DNA from: Halodesulfovibrio aestuarii DSM 17919 = ATCC 29578
GTDB lineage: Bacteria; Desulfobacterota; Desulfovibrionia; Desulfovibrionales; Desulfovibrionaceae
Length of the DNA stretch: 64,000 bases
Direction of reading: 5' to 3'
NCBI RefSeq assembly: GCF_000384815.1
Contig: NZ_ARQF01000020.1
Coordinates: 62,001-126,000 of the forward strand
Shown here: positions 53,023 to 63,812 of the stretch, piece by piece
How the letters are laid out: every line of letters begins with the position of its first letter
Position numbering within the stretch: the stretch's first letter is position 1
The notes under the pieces: model-generated
What the model saw: the letters and a program-made list of their open reading frames with translations, nothing else
What the model was told of the DNA's origin: nothing
Databases searched by the model: none
Position numbers and translations under genes: made by a program

Positions 53023-53781
53023 ATGCTTACTGCCCGCACTCTCATAACCTGTTTTCTCCGAACGTACCTTATAGGTACGGGATTTAACACTCGTGGCCTG
53101 CAAAACACAGGCTTAGTGTTCACTATGGAGCCGGGATTGCGGGAACTATATAAAGATCCTGATGCACTTCGTGAGGCCAGAAGCCGCTATTTAGAGCTGT
53201 ATAACACACATCCCTTCTGGACGCCTCTTTTAGTGGGCGTGTTCCTTTCTATCGAGTCACATATTGCAAAAGGCAACCTGCCCGCAAAAATACTTGGCTC
53301 GGTAAAGGAAACAACCACCTACACTCTTTCAGCAATTGGTGACTCCTTTTTTGGAGGAAGTTTACTTGCCATGTGGGCTCTGTCCACGGTCTGTTTACTT
53401 GTCGCGGGATTTGATTCTATTGCCTTAGCATGGACGCTGCTACTTTTTGCAGCCTTGCAGGTATTCAAGTTCTTCACCTTTGTTTCCGGAGTCCGAAACG
53501 GGCTAAAAATGATAACAAATCTTAAGAACTGGGACCTCATCAACTGGGGGGAGAAGATAAAAATAGCCAACTCCTTTGTCCTTGTTCTTATGTTGTGTCT
53601 TTTCTGGCCGGGAACCCACAGCATTCCAGAGTGGTCGCTTATTGCGGGCACTTTATTAAGCGCAAGTTTTGTTGTGGGAAGACTGCATTTCTCACGCGTA
53701 TTGCTAGTATATCTTTTACTCTTTCTTATGTTTTTTATACTACCGTGGATTAGCAAAGTTATTCCACTTTCCCCAATCTAG
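53023..53781 (+). CDS. PTS mannose/fructose/sorbose family IID-like component
   Basis: 252 residues. LIGTGFNTRGLQNTGLVFTMEP, the HPFWTPLLVGVFLSIE segment and five or so membrane helices from about 110 match the EIID subunit that with EIIC forms the sugar channel. EIIA, EIIB and EIIC genes are not next to it. It is followed by HPr and EI in the same direction. In Desulfovibrio relatives such partial systems are known; transport or regulation cannot be decided here. Confidence 0.85.
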   Translation: MLTARTLITCFLRTYLIGTGFNTRGLQNTGLVFTMEPGLRELYKDPDALREARSRYLELYNTHPFWTPLLVGVFLSIESHIAKGNLPAKILGSVKETTTYTLSAIGDSFFGGSLLAMWALSTVCLLVAGFDSIALAWTLLLFAALQVFKFFTFVSGVRNGLKMITNLKNWDLINWGEKIKIANSFVLVLMLCLFWPGTHSIPEWSLIAGTLLSASFVVGRLHFSRVLLVYLLLFLMFFILPWISKVIPLSPI

Positions 53782-53796
53782 AGGAATTGACAACTA

Positions 53797-54090
53797 ATGG
53801 AACCTACAGGTGAAAATAACAGCCTAGAAGTAATTGTTTGCGTAAAAAACGAGTTAGGCCTGCACGCTCGTCCGGCAGGTAAAGTTGCTCAACTTGCGCA
53901 ATCATTTCAGGCTGACATCGCTCTTTGCTTGGCAGATCAAAGAGCAGACGCAAAATCCATTCTGGATATTCTGGCCCTTGCGGCACCGCAGGGAACAGAA
54001 ATTTGCATCAAAGCTTCCGGCACCGATGCCTGTGAAGCCCTTGAACAGATCAGTCAACTTTTTCATGACAAGTTCGAAGGGGATACATAG
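53797..54090 (+). CDS. ptsH: Phosphocarrier protein HPr
   Basis: 97 residues. The active-site histidine is in GLHARPAGK (His24), and the regulatory serine position is Ser52 in DAKSILD. HPr takes phosphate from EI. The reading frame ends where ptsI begins (TAGTG overlap of one base). The N-terminal 9 residues are extra compared with E. coli HPr (85). Confidence 0.94.
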   Translation: MEPTGENNSLEVIVCVKNELGLHARPAGKVAQLAQSFQADIALCLADQRADAKSILDILALAAPQGTEICIKASGTDACEALEQISQLFHDKFEGDT

Positions 54091-55877
54091 TGGCCCGTAC
54101 AATTCTTCGCGGCATACCTGTTTCTGCAGGTATTTCTATCGGCAAAGCATACTTTGTTAACCGCCAGAAAGAACGCCGCATTCCGCGCGAAACCATTCCA
54201 CACCATCTGGTGACCGTTGAAACTCAGCGCCTTCGCAATGCTGTTGAAGAAGTGCGGCAGAATTTCATGGATGCTCGAGCGCGTGTTCCTGAAGAATTGA
54301 AAGAACACGGAGCCATCATTGATTCCCACTTGATGATTTGTCAGGATCCAAAACTCGTAGATTCAGCAGCCAAGAACATTGCTGACCGAGCTATCACCGC
54401 AGAATGGGCGTTGGAACGTTCTATCGACACCATCGGCAAAGCATTCAGCGCAATTGATGATCCTTACATTCGTGATCGGATGCAGGATGTACGGGTGGTG
54501 GGTGACAAAATCATGCAGGCACTTATTGGTGTCCCTAAACCGGCAGATTTACCTTCTGGCCGCCGGGTCCTCATGGCGCATGATTTGACTCCGGCTGATG
54601 CCATTGAGCTTGAACTTAGCAGAATTATGTCTTTTGCCACGGCAGAAGGCGGTAAAACCTCACATACAGGAATTCTTGCCCGTTCCCTGCAAATACCTGC
54701 CATTGTTGGTGTTGAAGACCTAGAGGATTCCATCAGAGATGGTGATCTGGTCATCATAGACGCTCTCAAGGGACTTATCTTCATTGACCCGAGTGAAGAG
54801 GAGCTTGCCCACTACAGTGACAGAAAATACCAATTTGAAGATTATCAGAAAGCCATTGTAAAACAATGCCACCTCCCAGCTGAAACCGTTGACGGATATC
54901 GGCTTGATGTGTGTGCCAACATTGAACTTGCTGAAGAACTTGTTCAGGTAAAAGACAATGGCGGCCAAGGCGTTGGACTCTATCGTACCGAATATGCATT
55001 CTTTAACAAAAAGAAAATGCCGGACGAAGAGATGCTGTACGAAGAATACACGACTCTGGCGGAACAACTTGCACCCGGAAAAGTTATTTTACGAACACTG
55101 GACGTTGGCGCCGACAAGCTTCTGGATGAACAGGCGATGCTTGAAGAAGCCAACCCAGCATTAGGGTTACGCGGAATCCGCTTCTGTCTGCGCTATCAGA
55201 ATATTTTCCGCATGCAGCTGCGTGCAATGCTGCGCGCCTCTGTGCATGGTAATGTTTCGATCATGTTTCCAATGATCTCCGGCTTAAAAGAGTTGCGTCA
55301 GGCTCGTTTTATACTTAACTCTGTAAAGAGCGAACTTGACGCCGAAGGGCTTGCCTACAATCCGAATATTCCGGTAGGTATTATGATTGAGCTTCCGAGT
55401 GCAGTCATGATTGCAGACACCCTTGCCCGTGAGGTAGATTTCTTCTCCATTGGAACAAACGACCTTATTCAATATTCACTGGGTATTGATAGAACAAACA
55501 AGCATGTTTCCTATCTTTACCAACCGCTACACCCGGCTATTGTACGGTCTATTAAGTACGTTATCGATGCCGCGCATAAAGAAGGTATTGAAGCATCCGT
55601 ATGTGGCGAAGTAGCATCAGACCCGTATTGTGTCCCTATTTTGATGGGCATGAGGGTTGACGGAATTTCCATTGCACCGCAAGCTATTCCGGGAATTAAA
55701 CGCATAATCCGCCAGATTGATATGGAAGAATGCATTGAACTGTTAGGCGACGTGCTTACCCACGCGACCGTGTCCAGAATCAATACAAAAGTTCGCAAGC
55801 GTATTTTTAAACGCTTCCCAGAAGAACTTTCATTCTTTGCATCACTCATTGAGCAGGATGATATAACGGAACCGTAA
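54090..55877 (+). CDS. ptsI: Phosphoenolpyruvate-protein phosphotransferase (enzyme I)
   Basis: 595 residues from GTG 54090. The N-terminal part has [13 protein letters not shown], the phosphohistidine in [14 protein letters not shown] near 190 and the PEP-binding TIM barrel with [10 protein letters not shown] and the conserved SVCGE. It transfers phosphate from PEP to HPr. It overlaps ptsH by one base and smpB by one base. Confidence 0.96.
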   Translation: MARTILRGIPVSAGISIGKAYFVNRQKERRIPRETIPHHLVTVETQRLRNAVEEVRQNFMDARARVPEELKEHGAIIDSHLMICQDPKLVDSAAKNIADRAITAEWALERSIDTIGKAFSAIDDPYIRDRMQDVRVVGDKIMQALIGVPKPADLPSGRRVLMAHDLTPADAIELELSRIMSFATAEGGKTSHTGILARSLQIPAIVGVEDLEDSIRDGDLVIIDALKGLIFIDPSEEELAHYSDRKYQFEDYQKAIVKQCHLPAETVDGYRLDVCANIELAEELVQVKDNGGQGVGLYRTEYAFFNKKKMPDEEMLYEEYTTLAEQLAPGKVILRTLDVGADKLLDEQAMLEEANPALGLRGIRFCLRYQNIFRMQLRAMLRASVHGNVSIMFPMISGLKELRQARFILNSVKSELDAEGLAYNPNIPVGIMIELPSAVMIADTLAREVDFFSIGTNDLIQYSLGIDRTNKHVSYLYQPLHPAIVRSIKYVIDAAHKEGIEASVCGEVASDPYCVPILMGMRVDGISIAPQAIPGIKRIIRQIDMEECIELLGDVLTHATVSRINTKVRKRIFKRFPEELSFFASLIEQDDITEP

Positions 55878-56350
55878 TGAGCAAAAAGAAAAAAAAGAAA
55901 AGTGGCGGCAGCTGCATTGCCGTTAATAAAAAAGCACGACGTTACTACGAAGTGCTTGATACACAAGAGGCTGGCCTTTCATTGGTCGGCACTGAAGTAA
56001 AATCACTGCGTGCGGGACAAGTGGCCTTCACAGACAGCTATATTAACTATAAAGATGGTGAAGCATGGATCGTAGGGCTGCATATTGCCCCTTACGAAAA
56101 TGCCGGTTACTCCCAGCACGACCCGGAACGAGACCGCAGACTTCTTCTCCACCGTCGTGAGATTGAAATGTGGATGACCAAAGTGGAACAACGTGGACTG
56201 ACTGTTGTCCCCCTAAAACTCTACTTTAAAAACTCTCGCATCAAACTGGAAATTGGTTTGTGCCGTGGTAAAAAACTGCACGATCAACGCGAATCCATTA
56301 AGCAGCGTGATGCTGCTCGTGACCTTGCACGTCAAATGCTGGATCGCTAA
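55877..56350 (+). CDS. smpB: SsrA-binding protein SmpB
   Basis: 157 residues. [31 protein letters not shown] is diagnostic. A lysine-rich start and a conserved C-terminal helix ([14 protein letters not shown]) are present. It binds tmRNA and brings it to stalled ribosomes. Its ATG overlaps the ptsI stop, so the two are coupled. A long perfect hairpin follows. Confidence 0.97.
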   Translation: MSKKKKKKSGGSCIAVNKKARRYYEVLDTQEAGLSLVGTEVKSLRAGQVAFTDSYINYKDGEAWIVGLHIAPYENAGYSQHDPERDRRLLLHRREIEMWMTKVEQRGLTVVPLKLYFKNSRIKLEIGLCRGKKLHDQRESIKQRDAARDLARQMLDR

Positions 56351-56362
56351 TCTTATCTTCTT

Positions 56363-56406
56363 TATGCCGGAAAGAACGTATCAATACGTTCTTTCCGGCA
56401 TATTCT
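56363..56406 (+). terminator. Terminator after smpB
   Basis: A perfect 19-base stem (56363-56381 with 56384-56402) with a 2-base centre, followed by TTCTGTTG. The T tract is weak, but the hairpin is among the longest in the window. Confidence 0.75.
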
Positions 56407-56545
56407 GTTGTATAAGATATTACTTCCGGCTGGCGGAACAACCTTGTCTCCACAAGGACAACTCCCTCCTTGACCTCTATTTGATTCAAGATGAAGGTAC
56501 AGCACTGCCCTCATTATTTTCAGGCAAAAATTTCAGGATAGATGC

Positions 56546-57925
56546 ATGTCGTTACTTTCCCTTCCACATCGTAATTTTTTACAGAACCTTTTTTCCGAGG
56601 CAGACTGTCTACTGACACCGGAAGAAATGGTTGTGTACGAAGCCGACGCAAGCCGTCTTGAAGGCACGCCTCTTGCTGTAGTCCGTCCAGAAACAGAAGA
56701 GCAAATAATAGAACTTATGCGTTGGGCAGATACAGAGCGCATTCCACTATACCCACGCGCCCGCGCAACAAACGTAGTGGGACTTTGTGTGCCGCAACAA
56801 CCGGGTATTGTTGTTTCAACACTGAAAATGGATTCTATTCTGGAAGTCGATTCAGATGACTTCATTGCTCGCGTTCAACCGGGAGTTATTACTGGCGACC
56901 TGCAAAAACGTGTTGAGCAGGAAAAACTATTCTACCCGCCAGACCCTGCAAGTTTAGGAATTTCCACTATCGGTGGAAACGTGGCCACCTGTGCAGGTGG
57001 TATGCGTGCACTGAAATACGGTGTTACCCGTGAATGGATACTGGGCTGCAAAGCTGTTTTGCCGGGAGGTAAAACCATTACCTGCGGTGGCCGTAACCAC
57101 AAAAACGTTGTGGGACTTGATCTGCTTCGCCTGCTGACGGGCAGCGAAGGCACGCTTGCTTTCATGACAGAAATCACACTCAAGCTAATTCCAAAACCGG
57201 AATCCACAGCTTCTATCCTCGCAGGATTCTCCAACCTTGAAGAGGCACTGCACGCTATAAAAATTATGTTTAAAGCGGGCATGCTCCCTGCTGCACTTGA
57301 ATTCATGGGGCCAGAAGTTCTAGCAGCATTACAGAATTCCAGAACTGTTCCATGGCCTTCCACGGTGACCGCTTCCTTACTGCTTCGTTTTGACGGTTCA
57401 CATCAAGCCCTGAAAGCGGACTTGGAAAAAGCAGAAGCTATCTTCAAAGCATGCAACGTTCTCTGGTCTACCACAGGAATTGGCAAAGAAGAGGAAGAAC
57501 CACTATGGGATGTCCGACGTTCCATTAACCCTGCTTCTTTCAAGGTAGCACCAGACAAATTTTCTGATGATGTCACGGTTCCCCGTGGCAGACTTTTGGA
57601 CGCTGTAACCGGCATCCGTAAAATTGCAGATAAGTACAGCCTGCCAATCCTTACCTTCGGTCATGTGGGTGACGGCAACATCCACGTCAACATCATGCAT
57701 GATGCGTCAAACGCGGACGAATTGACTCGCGCAACATCTGCAAAAAAAGAAATTTCAAAATTCATTCTTTCACTACGGGGAACTCTTTCCGGTGAACACG
57801 GAGTAGGCTTGGTGAAAGCGCCTTATGTTCATTTGCAGCTTAGCGAAACAGAACGGTCGCTTATGAGACAGATCAAACGTGTATTTGATCCGCATTGCAT
57901 TATGAATCCAGACAAAGCGTTTTAA
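56546..57925 (+). CDS. glcD: FAD-linked oxidase GlcD-type (D-lactate or glycolate dehydrogenase subunit)
   Basis: 459 residues. The FAD-binding PCMH domain includes YPRARATNVVG and the LGISTIGGNVATCAGG segment; the C-terminal domain has TFGHVGDGNIHVNIM and SGEHGVGLVK. Together with the Fe-S subunit 10 bases downstream it oxidises a 2-hydroxy acid, most likely D-lactate, a main electron donor in sulfate reducers. Glycolate is an alternative. Cytoplasmic face of the membrane. Confidence 0.92.
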   Translation: MSLLSLPHRNFLQNLFSEADCLLTPEEMVVYEADASRLEGTPLAVVRPETEEQIIELMRWADTERIPLYPRARATNVVGLCVPQQPGIVVSTLKMDSILEVDSDDFIARVQPGVITGDLQKRVEQEKLFYPPDPASLGISTIGGNVATCAGGMRALKYGVTREWILGCKAVLPGGKTITCGGRNHKNVVGLDLLRLLTGSEGTLAFMTEITLKLIPKPESTASILAGFSNLEEALHAIKIMFKAGMLPAALEFMGPEVLAALQNSRTVPWPSTVTASLLLRFDGSHQALKADLEKAEAIFKACNVLWSTTGIGKEEEEPLWDVRRSINPASFKVAPDKFSDDVTVPRGRLLDAVTGIRKIADKYSLPILTFGHVGDGNIHVNIMHDASNADELTRATSAKKEISKFILSLRGTLSGEHGVGLVKAPYVHLQLSETERSLMRQIKRVFDPHCIMNPDKAF

Positions 57926-57935
57926 GGGATAGCAA

Positions 57936-59270
57936 ATGACACAAGACAACACACACAAACCTACCCTTGAAACTCAACGTCCTGCAAAACAAGAGCGGGA
58001 AGCTGCCTGTATCCTCTGTGGCAAATGTGTTTCTGTATGCCCTGTATTTCTTGCAACAAAGCAAGAGGAACTGTCTCCAAAGGCAAAACAACGCACCATT
58101 GCCTCTCTCAAAGAAAATAAGCAAAAGCTCAATATTACAGACTGCAACAAACTTGCAGAAATGTGTGTTTCCTGTGGAAAATGCGCTCAAACCTGTCCAC
58201 AGGGACTTAACTTTCCTGAACAGCTTGCCAACATTCGTGCTACGCACTCCGGTTGGCGCCAATGGGTCTGGAACCGTTGGGTCAATCAGGGCACAGTACT
58301 ATGGCCTATGCTCTCAACCCTAAGTAAAGCGGCACCGGACTCCAAAGGCAAAAATGACGTAACACGTTTTGTGCAGTCTATTCAGGCAATGCAATCTCCG
58401 ACAGATATTTCACCATACATTTCAGTTGCCAAGTACGACACAGAACTCGCCAAAGGACAACGAGTCCTTCTTTTTTCCGGTTGCACTGCAAACCGTGTAC
58501 AAAAGAACTGGAAGCGTAAAAGCGAATCAATTCTTAAGCATCTCGGCTATCAGCTCCTTCCGGCTAAAGACTTAACATGCTGCGGACTCACCCTTGACCA
58601 CGCAGGTCTCCCTGATGCCGCACACAAAAGCCGTATGCAGAACCTGCGGGCATGGCGTGCTGCAGAGCGTCCGCTTCTCGTTACGTTCTGTGCAACCTGC
58701 TATCTGGGATTGGCAGAGTACGCTCACGATGATTCGCTTGACTGGGCTGAAGGTGAGCAGGAAGCATGGACAAATGCACTGCGTTCTCTTTCTACCCTAT
58801 GGGGAAACTCACTTTTTACAGTAGATGCACCGAGCAATCTTCTTATACGCTACCATCAACCATGCCACTGGCATGGCAACGATGCTGATTATGCATGGTT
58901 AAAAGAAGTTCTCTACGAAGAGATCAGTGCACCGGACTCCGCCTCCTGCTGCGGAATGGGCGGCATTTCCCAGCTTGGCAACCGTAAACTTACCCGCACC
59001 GTTGCAGGACGCTGTTGGGAAAACCTGCTTCAGAAGCCTCCTAAAAAAGATGATAGTGTGCCATGTTACAGCAACCCAAAAGGGAACTGTCTATGTGACA
59101 TCTATGACGACGAAGAGGAAGAAACTTCCGAGCTATGTGATCAGGTGGAATTCACTTATCTTGTCATCACCGGTTGCAGTGGCTGTACGCTCCAGCTTCG
59201 CGGCACAGCGCCAGTACTCAATGGTGAAAAAGTAAAGGTGGGACACTGGCTTGACATTATCGAACCATAA
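57936..59270 (+). CDS. glcF: Fe-S subunit GlcF-type of lactate/glycolate oxidase
   Basis: 444 residues. Two 4Fe-4S motifs: CILCGKCVSVCP near 25 and CVSCGKCAQTCP near 79, then two CCG domains (TCCGLTLDH and SCCGMGG). After the second there is an unusual acidic, cysteine-rich tail (CLCDIYDDEEEETSEL, CSGC) of about 70 residues. It takes electrons from GlcD towards the quinone pool. The order glcD-glcF is shared with other Desulfovibrionales. Confidence 0.9.
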   Translation: MTQDNTHKPTLETQRPAKQEREAACILCGKCVSVCPVFLATKQEELSPKAKQRTIASLKENKQKLNITDCNKLAEMCVSCGKCAQTCPQGLNFPEQLANIRATHSGWRQWVWNRWVNQGTVLWPMLSTLSKAAPDSKGKNDVTRFVQSIQAMQSPTDISPYISVAKYDTELAKGQRVLLFSGCTANRVQKNWKRKSESILKHLGYQLLPAKDLTCCGLTLDHAGLPDAAHKSRMQNLRAWRAAERPLLVTFCATCYLGLAEYAHDDSLDWAEGEQEAWTNALRSLSTLWGNSLFTVDAPSNLLIRYHQPCHWHGNDADYAWLKEVLYEEISAPDSASCCGMGGISQLGNRKLTRTVAGRCWENLLQKPPKKDDSVPCYSNPKGNCLCDIYDDEEEETSELCDQVEFTYLVITGCSGCTLQLRGTAPVLNGEKVKVGHWLDIIEP

Positions 59271-59413
59271 TTGTTCCGAGGTGCCCGTAAGGGCAAAAAG
59301 AGGCTGTACCCCTTGCCAATCTTCATTGCATTATTAACTTAATTCCAGTACCAATTGTTGGATTGTCCTGCGCTTCAGCGACATAAATTACAGCCCCGTA
59401 TTACAAATTTTCC

Positions 59414-59445
59414 CTCCATACTTATATGGAGTTTTATACTGTTTT
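59414..59445 (+). promoter_or_regulatory. Hairpin with T tract just before secA
   Basis: CTCCATA (59414-59420) pairs with TATGGAG (59425-59431), then TTTTATACTGTTTTT. It lies 27 bases before the secA ATG and could be a weak terminator for glcDF or an attenuator for secA. Confidence 0.4.
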
Positions 59446-59457
59446 TCAGGAGAAAGA

Positions 59458-61971
59458 ATGATCAACTTCGTTATCAAGAAAGTATTCGGTTCTCAGAACG
59501 ACCGCTACTTAAAAAGCCTGCGCCCGCTGATCGCACAAATCAACGAACTCGAGCCTACTGTACAGGCCATGCAGGATGAAGATTTTTCAGCACGTATTGC
59601 CGAACTCAAGGAAGAAGTTGCCAACGGAAAAGACCTCAAAGAAATTCTCCCTGAAGTTTTTGCACTTGTTCGTGAAACCAGTGTCCGCGTACTTGGCATG
59701 CGCCACTACGATGTGCAGCTGATAGGTGGTTGTGCATTGCATGACGGCAAAATTGCTGAAATGAAAACTGGTGAAGGTAAAACACTTGTTGCTACCTTGC
59801 CGGTTGTATTGAACGCACTTACAGGCAAAGGCGTGCACGTAATTACCGTGAACGATTACCTTGCAACCCGTGACGCCGAATGGATGGGACAACTTTACAA
59901 TTTCCTCGGCCTGACCACAGGCATCATAGTTCACGGCCTCAACGATGAAGAACGTAAAGCTGCATACGCTGCTGACATCACATACGGTACCAACAACGAG
60001 TTCGGCTTCGACTATCTGCGCGACAACATGAAGTTCTACAAAGAACAACTCGTGCAGCGCCCGCACCACTTTGCGATTGTCGATGAAGTTGACTCCATCC
60101 TCATTGATGAAGCCCGTACACCTCTCATCATCTCCGGTGCTTCTGAAGACTCCACCGCGCTGTACGGTCAGATTGATACAATCGTTCCTTACCTTAAAGA
60201 AGAAACGCACTACACTATGGATGAAAAAGCCCGCTCTGTTGCTCTTACAGACGAGGGTGTTATCCGCGTAGAAGAACTTTTAAAAATCGACAACCTGTAC
60301 GACCCAACCAACATCACCCTGCAGCACCACGTATTGCAGGCATTGAAAGCACATAAGATCTTCAAACGCGATGTTGATTACATCGTAAAAGATGGTCAGG
60401 TTGTTATTGTTGACGAATTTACCGGTCGTCTCATGCCGGGCAGACGCTTCTCTGATGGTCTGCATCAGGCACTGGAAGCAAAAGAAGGCGTTAAAGTTGA
60501 AGCAGAAAACCAGACTCTTGCTTCTATCACCTTCCAGAACTACTTCCGCATGTACGAGAAACTGGGCGGCATGACTGGTACAGCAGACACTGAAGCTGTT
60601 GAATTCCAACAGATTTACAATCTTGCAGTATGTTCCATTCCGACGAACCGCCCAATGCAGCGCAAAGATTTTCCGGACGTAATTTACCGCACCAACCGTG
60701 AAAAATTCAACGCTATTGCAGATTCCATTGCAGAACTGCATAAATCCGGACAGCCGGTTCTCGTCGGTACAATCTCCATCGAAACATCCGAGCTTATTTC
60801 TCAGCTTCTTAAACAGCGTCGTATTCCACACAACGTGCTGAACGCAAAGCACCATGAGCAGGAAGCGGAAATCGTTGCTGAAGCAGGTCAGAAAGGTCGC
60901 GTTACTATTGCCACTAACATGGCTGGTCGTGGTACCGACATCGTGCTCGGCGAAGGCGTGAAAGAAGCTGGCGGTCTACATATTCTTGGTACTGAACGTC
61001 ACGAATCCCGTCGTATCGACAACCAGTTGCGTGGTCGTTCCGGTCGTCAGGGTGACCCGGGTTCCTCCCGATTCTACCTGTCTCTGGAAGATGATCTCAT
61101 GCGTCTATTTGCGTCCGAACGTATGTCCAAGATGATGCAGAAACTCGGCATGGACGAAGGCGAGCCAATCGAAAACAGCATGGTTTCCAAAGCAATCGAA
61201 AACGCCCAGAAACGCGTTGAAGGTCGCAACTTTGAAATCCGTAAAACGCTCCTTGATTATGATGATGTTATGAACCAGCAGCGTGAGGTTATCTACACCC
61301 TCCGCCGCGAAATCATGATGAACGAAAGTCAGGAAGAACTCATTCAGGAATTCCTCGACGATCTCATGGACGTTCTCTACGAACAGTGGAATGCAACCAA
61401 GCCGGAAGATCGCAAGGAACTAGCTGAATCACTCCCTGTACAGCTTGATGAAATTTTTAACCTGTCAGCGTCCATCAGCCTTGAATCTGTTCCTACAGAA
61501 GAAGTGGCACACAAAGCTGTTCTGGAACGCCTTGCAGTACTCAAGAACGATGCAAAAGAAGTATACGAAGATGTATTGCGTTACTTCCTTCTTGAAGAAC
61601 TTGACCGCTGCTGGAAAGAGCATCTTCTCAACATGGATCACCTGCGCGAAGGCATCGGTCTGCGCGGCTATGGCCAGCGCGATCCAAAGCAAGAATACAA
61701 ACGCGAAGGCTTTGAACTCTTTCAGGATATGCTCTTCCGTATCCGCGAAAATGTATTCAAAGCTCTCACCCGCCTGCGTATTCAGCGCTCTCAAGAAGAA
61801 GAGGAGCAAATGCTGCGCGATGAATTCCGCCACAAAGAAGAGACTGACGTTACCTACTCCGGTGGTGAAGAAGAACACAAGCCTACAAAACGCTCCGAAC
61901 CAAAAATCGGACGTAACGCCCCTTGCCCTTGCGGTAGTGGCAAAAAATATAAAAAATGCTGCGGCGCTTAG
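59458..61971 (+). CDS. secA: Preprotein translocase ATPase SecA
   Basis: 837 residues. The Walker A region is [14 protein letters not shown] near 101, Walker [16 protein letters not shown], and the second nucleotide-binding domain carries [15 protein letters not shown]. The C-terminal zinc motif [13 protein letters not shown] is intact, for binding SecB or ribosomes. It drives proteins through SecYEG. AGGAG precedes the ATG. Single gene with its own terminator. Confidence 0.99.
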   Translation: MINFVIKKVFGSQNDRYLKSLRPLIAQINELEPTVQAMQDEDFSARIAELKEEVANGKDLKEILPEVFALVRETSVRVLGMRHYDVQLIGGCALHDGKIAEMKTGEGKTLVATLPVVLNALTGKGVHVITVNDYLATRDAEWMGQLYNFLGLTTGIIVHGLNDEERKAAYAADITYGTNNEFGFDYLRDNMKFYKEQLVQRPHHFAIVDEVDSILIDEARTPLIISGASEDSTALYGQIDTIVPYLKEETHYTMDEKARSVALTDEGVIRVEELLKIDNLYDPTNITLQHHVLQALKAHKIFKRDVDYIVKDGQVVIVDEFTGRLMPGRRFSDGLHQALEAKEGVKVEAENQTLASITFQNYFRMYEKLGGMTGTADTEAVEFQQIYNLAVCSIPTNRPMQRKDFPDVIYRTNREKFNAIADSIAELHKSGQPVLVGTISIETSELISQLLKQRRIPHNVLNAKHHEQEAEIVAEAGQKGRVTIATNMAGRGTDIVLGEGVKEAGGLHILGTERHESRRIDNQLRGRSGRQGDPGSSRFYLSLEDDLMRLFASERMSKMMQKLGMDEGEPIENSMVSKAIENAQKRVEGRNFEIRKTLLDYDDVMNQQREVIYTLRREIMMNESQEELIQEFLDDLMDVLYEQWNATKPEDRKELAESLPVQLDEIFNLSASISLESVPTEEVAHKAVLERLAVLKNDAKEVYEDVLRYFLLEELDRCWKEHLLNMDHLREGIGLRGYGQRDPKQEYKREGFELFQDMLFRIRENVFKALTRLRIQRSQEEEEQMLRDEFRHKEETDVTYSGGEEEHKPTKRSEPKIGRNAPCPCGSGKKYKKCCGA

Positions 61972-62355
61972 ATCTGGCATAAGAGCAAGAATGCCTTCGG
62001 CGTATCTCCGACGGGTGGGACTTTGCTCCTGCACCCCACAACAGGGAAACCTGTTAGCGAAGGCCGCATGTTAATAAAGTCGATTACGGCTTAATCACGC
62101 TTTAAAAAAGGGTGGAGTTTTTAGCTCCACCCTTTTTTCGTTTAGAGAAAAATAATGAGGCATAATCCGCATCAAAACATAATCGACGGACTAAACTCGC
62201 ACGCAAAAATCTTGGGAAGGGGTCTTAGGAGACAAAATAGAAAACAAATTACAATTGAACTTTATGCTATCCATTGACATTCTACGAACTCTCGCAAAGT
62301 ATGACGTTTGATTAATGAAACCACTTTTTAACCAGTAACAAAGACGAGAAATGCT
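61972..62355 (+). other. Intergenic region secA-argJ (384 bases)
   Basis: Holds the secA terminator (62108-62138) and a candidate promoter with TTGACA at 62274-62279 about 75 bases before argJ; the matching -10 (AAGTAT, 17 bases away) is poor. No gene is evident. Confidence 0.55.
62108..62138 (+). terminator. Intrinsic terminator after secA
   Basis: GGGTGGAG pairs with CTCCACCC around TTTTTAG, then TTTTTT. Confidence 0.92.
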
Positions 62356-63534
62356 GTGGATACTCCTAAGGGATACAAATACGCTGCCATTGAAGGAAAT
62401 TTAAAGTATTCTGGCAGACTCGACCTCGCGCTTATCGTAAGTGAAACACCGTGCGTTGCTGCAGGTACATTTACTGCAAACAAATTTCAGGCTGCTCCTG
62501 TGTTGGTTGCCAAAGAGCTTGTTGAAACTTCTTCTCGAGTTCAGGGTGTTATGATCAACGCAGGCAGCGCTAACGCATGCACCGGCGAAGAGGGAATTGC
62601 AAACTGTAAACGTTCGCTGGAGCTTGTTACGTCACGCCTCGGACTTACACCGGACGCTATCCTCCCCGCTTCAACCGGTGTTATCGGCTTACAGTTTGAT
62701 ATGAAAAAATGGGAAGCTGCTGCCCCGGTTCTGGCAGAAGCTGTGGGAAAACATACAGGTGATGATTTTGCGAAAGCTATCATGACCACAGACACGTTCC
62801 CTAAGAAAGCCAGTCGCTCCATCACTGTTGACGGAAAAACTGTTACTATTGCCGGTATGGCGAAAGGAGCAGGTATGATCTGCCCTAATATGGCGACCAT
62901 GCTGGGTACAGTTATCACCGACGCAAAGATTGATGCAGCAATGTGGAAGCGCATTGTGAAAACTGGTGTCGACAGCTCGTTCAACTGCGTTTCTGTTGAT
63001 GGCGATACTTCTACAAACGACTGTGTTCTTGCACTGGCTAACGGCGCAAGCGGGGCCAGTATTACAGAAGCCACTGAAGCAGAATTCCAGCAAGCAGTCA
63101 CCGCCATTATGCGCGAGTTATCCTACCAATTGGTACAGGACGGTGAAGGCGCCACCAAAGTAATGCAGATAATGGTTTCCGGCGCTAAAAATGACGCTGA
63201 AGCTGATCAGGTTGCCCGTACAGTGGGGCACTCCCCACTCGTTAAGACTGCCATCTATGGCAAAGACGCCAACTGGGGTCGTATTGTTGCGGCCATAGGT
63301 CGAAGCGGCGCTGAATTTGAAGCAAATGATGTGCAGCTTACTATGTGCGGTATTGAATTATTCAAAAACAGTCAGCCAACTGATGCAGACTTTGACACTC
63401 TGCTCAAACCATATTTAGAAAAACGTGATATTCTCATCGACATTGTTCTTGGAAACGGAGAAGGTAAAGCAGAATTATTTGCATCCGACCTTACGCACGA
63501 GTATATTAACATAAATGCGGATTATCGCAGTTAG
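62356..63534 (+). CDS. argJ: Bifunctional glutamate N-acetyltransferase/amino-acid N-acetyltransferase ArgJ
   Basis: 392 residues from GTG 62356; the ribosome site is weak (GACGAGA). The protein is a self-cleaving Ntn-type enzyme: the KGAGMICPNMATMLGT motif near 174-189 contains the Ala-Thr cleavage site, Thr being the nucleophile. MTTDTFPKKA is conserved. It recycles the acetyl group in cyclic arginine biosynthesis; it may also make N-acetylglutamate from acetyl-CoA. Monocistronic. Confidence 0.95.
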   Translation: MDTPKGYKYAAIEGNLKYSGRLDLALIVSETPCVAAGTFTANKFQAAPVLVAKELVETSSRVQGVMINAGSANACTGEEGIANCKRSLELVTSRLGLTPDAILPASTGVIGLQFDMKKWEAAAPVLAEAVGKHTGDDFAKAIMTTDTFPKKASRSITVDGKTVTIAGMAKGAGMICPNMATMLGTVITDAKIDAAMWKRIVKTGVDSSFNCVSVDGDTSTNDCVLALANGASGASITEATEAEFQQAVTAIMRELSYQLVQDGEGATKVMQIMVSGAKNDAEADQVARTVGHSPLVKTAIYGKDANWGRIVAAIGRSGAEFEANDVQLTMCGIELFKNSQPTDADFDTLLKPYLEKRDILIDIVLGNGEGKAELFASDLTHEYININADYRS

Positions 63535-63598
63535 CAACGTTTTTCGCGCAACACAGTAAAAAAGGCCGCATAATTTAAAATTATTTTAAAAATTGCGC

Positions 63599-63628
63599 TT
63601 GACAGTTGCCCTTCGTTTTCTGTAAACA
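63599..63628 (+). promoter_or_regulatory. Predicted promoter of tRNA-Ser
   Basis: A consensus TTGACA (63599-63604) is followed 18 bases later by TAAACA (63623-63628), about 50 bases before the mature tRNA. Confidence 0.6.
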
Positions 63629-63677
63629 CTCTTTCGTCGCAACGGAGGAATTTCTTCGTTAAGACCACAAAAAACAC

Positions 63678-63771
63678 GGTGAGGTGTCCGAGCTGGCCGA
63701 AGGAGCTCCCCTGCTAAGGGAGTATACGCCTTAAAAGCGTATCGAGAGTTCGAATCTCTCCCTCATCGCCA
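63678..63771 (+). tRNA. tRNA-Ser (anticodon GCU)
   Basis: The acceptor GGTGAGG pairs with CCTCATC with one G-U pair, followed by discriminator G and encoded CCA. The anticodon loop is CTGCTAA on a CTCCC/GGGAG stem, so anticodon GCT reads AGC/AGU serine codons. A long variable arm (TACGC...GCGTA) and a GAGAGTTCGAATCTCTC T arm confirm a class II serine tRNA of 94 bases. Confidence 0.95.
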
Positions 63772-63781
63772 GTGTTTATAT

Positions 63782-63812
63782 GGGTTGTATCGCAAGATAC
63801 AACCCTTTTTTT
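63782..63812 (+). terminator. Intrinsic terminator after tRNA-Ser
   Basis: GGGTTGTATC pairs with GATACAACCC with loop GCAA excluded, then T7. Confidence 0.92.
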
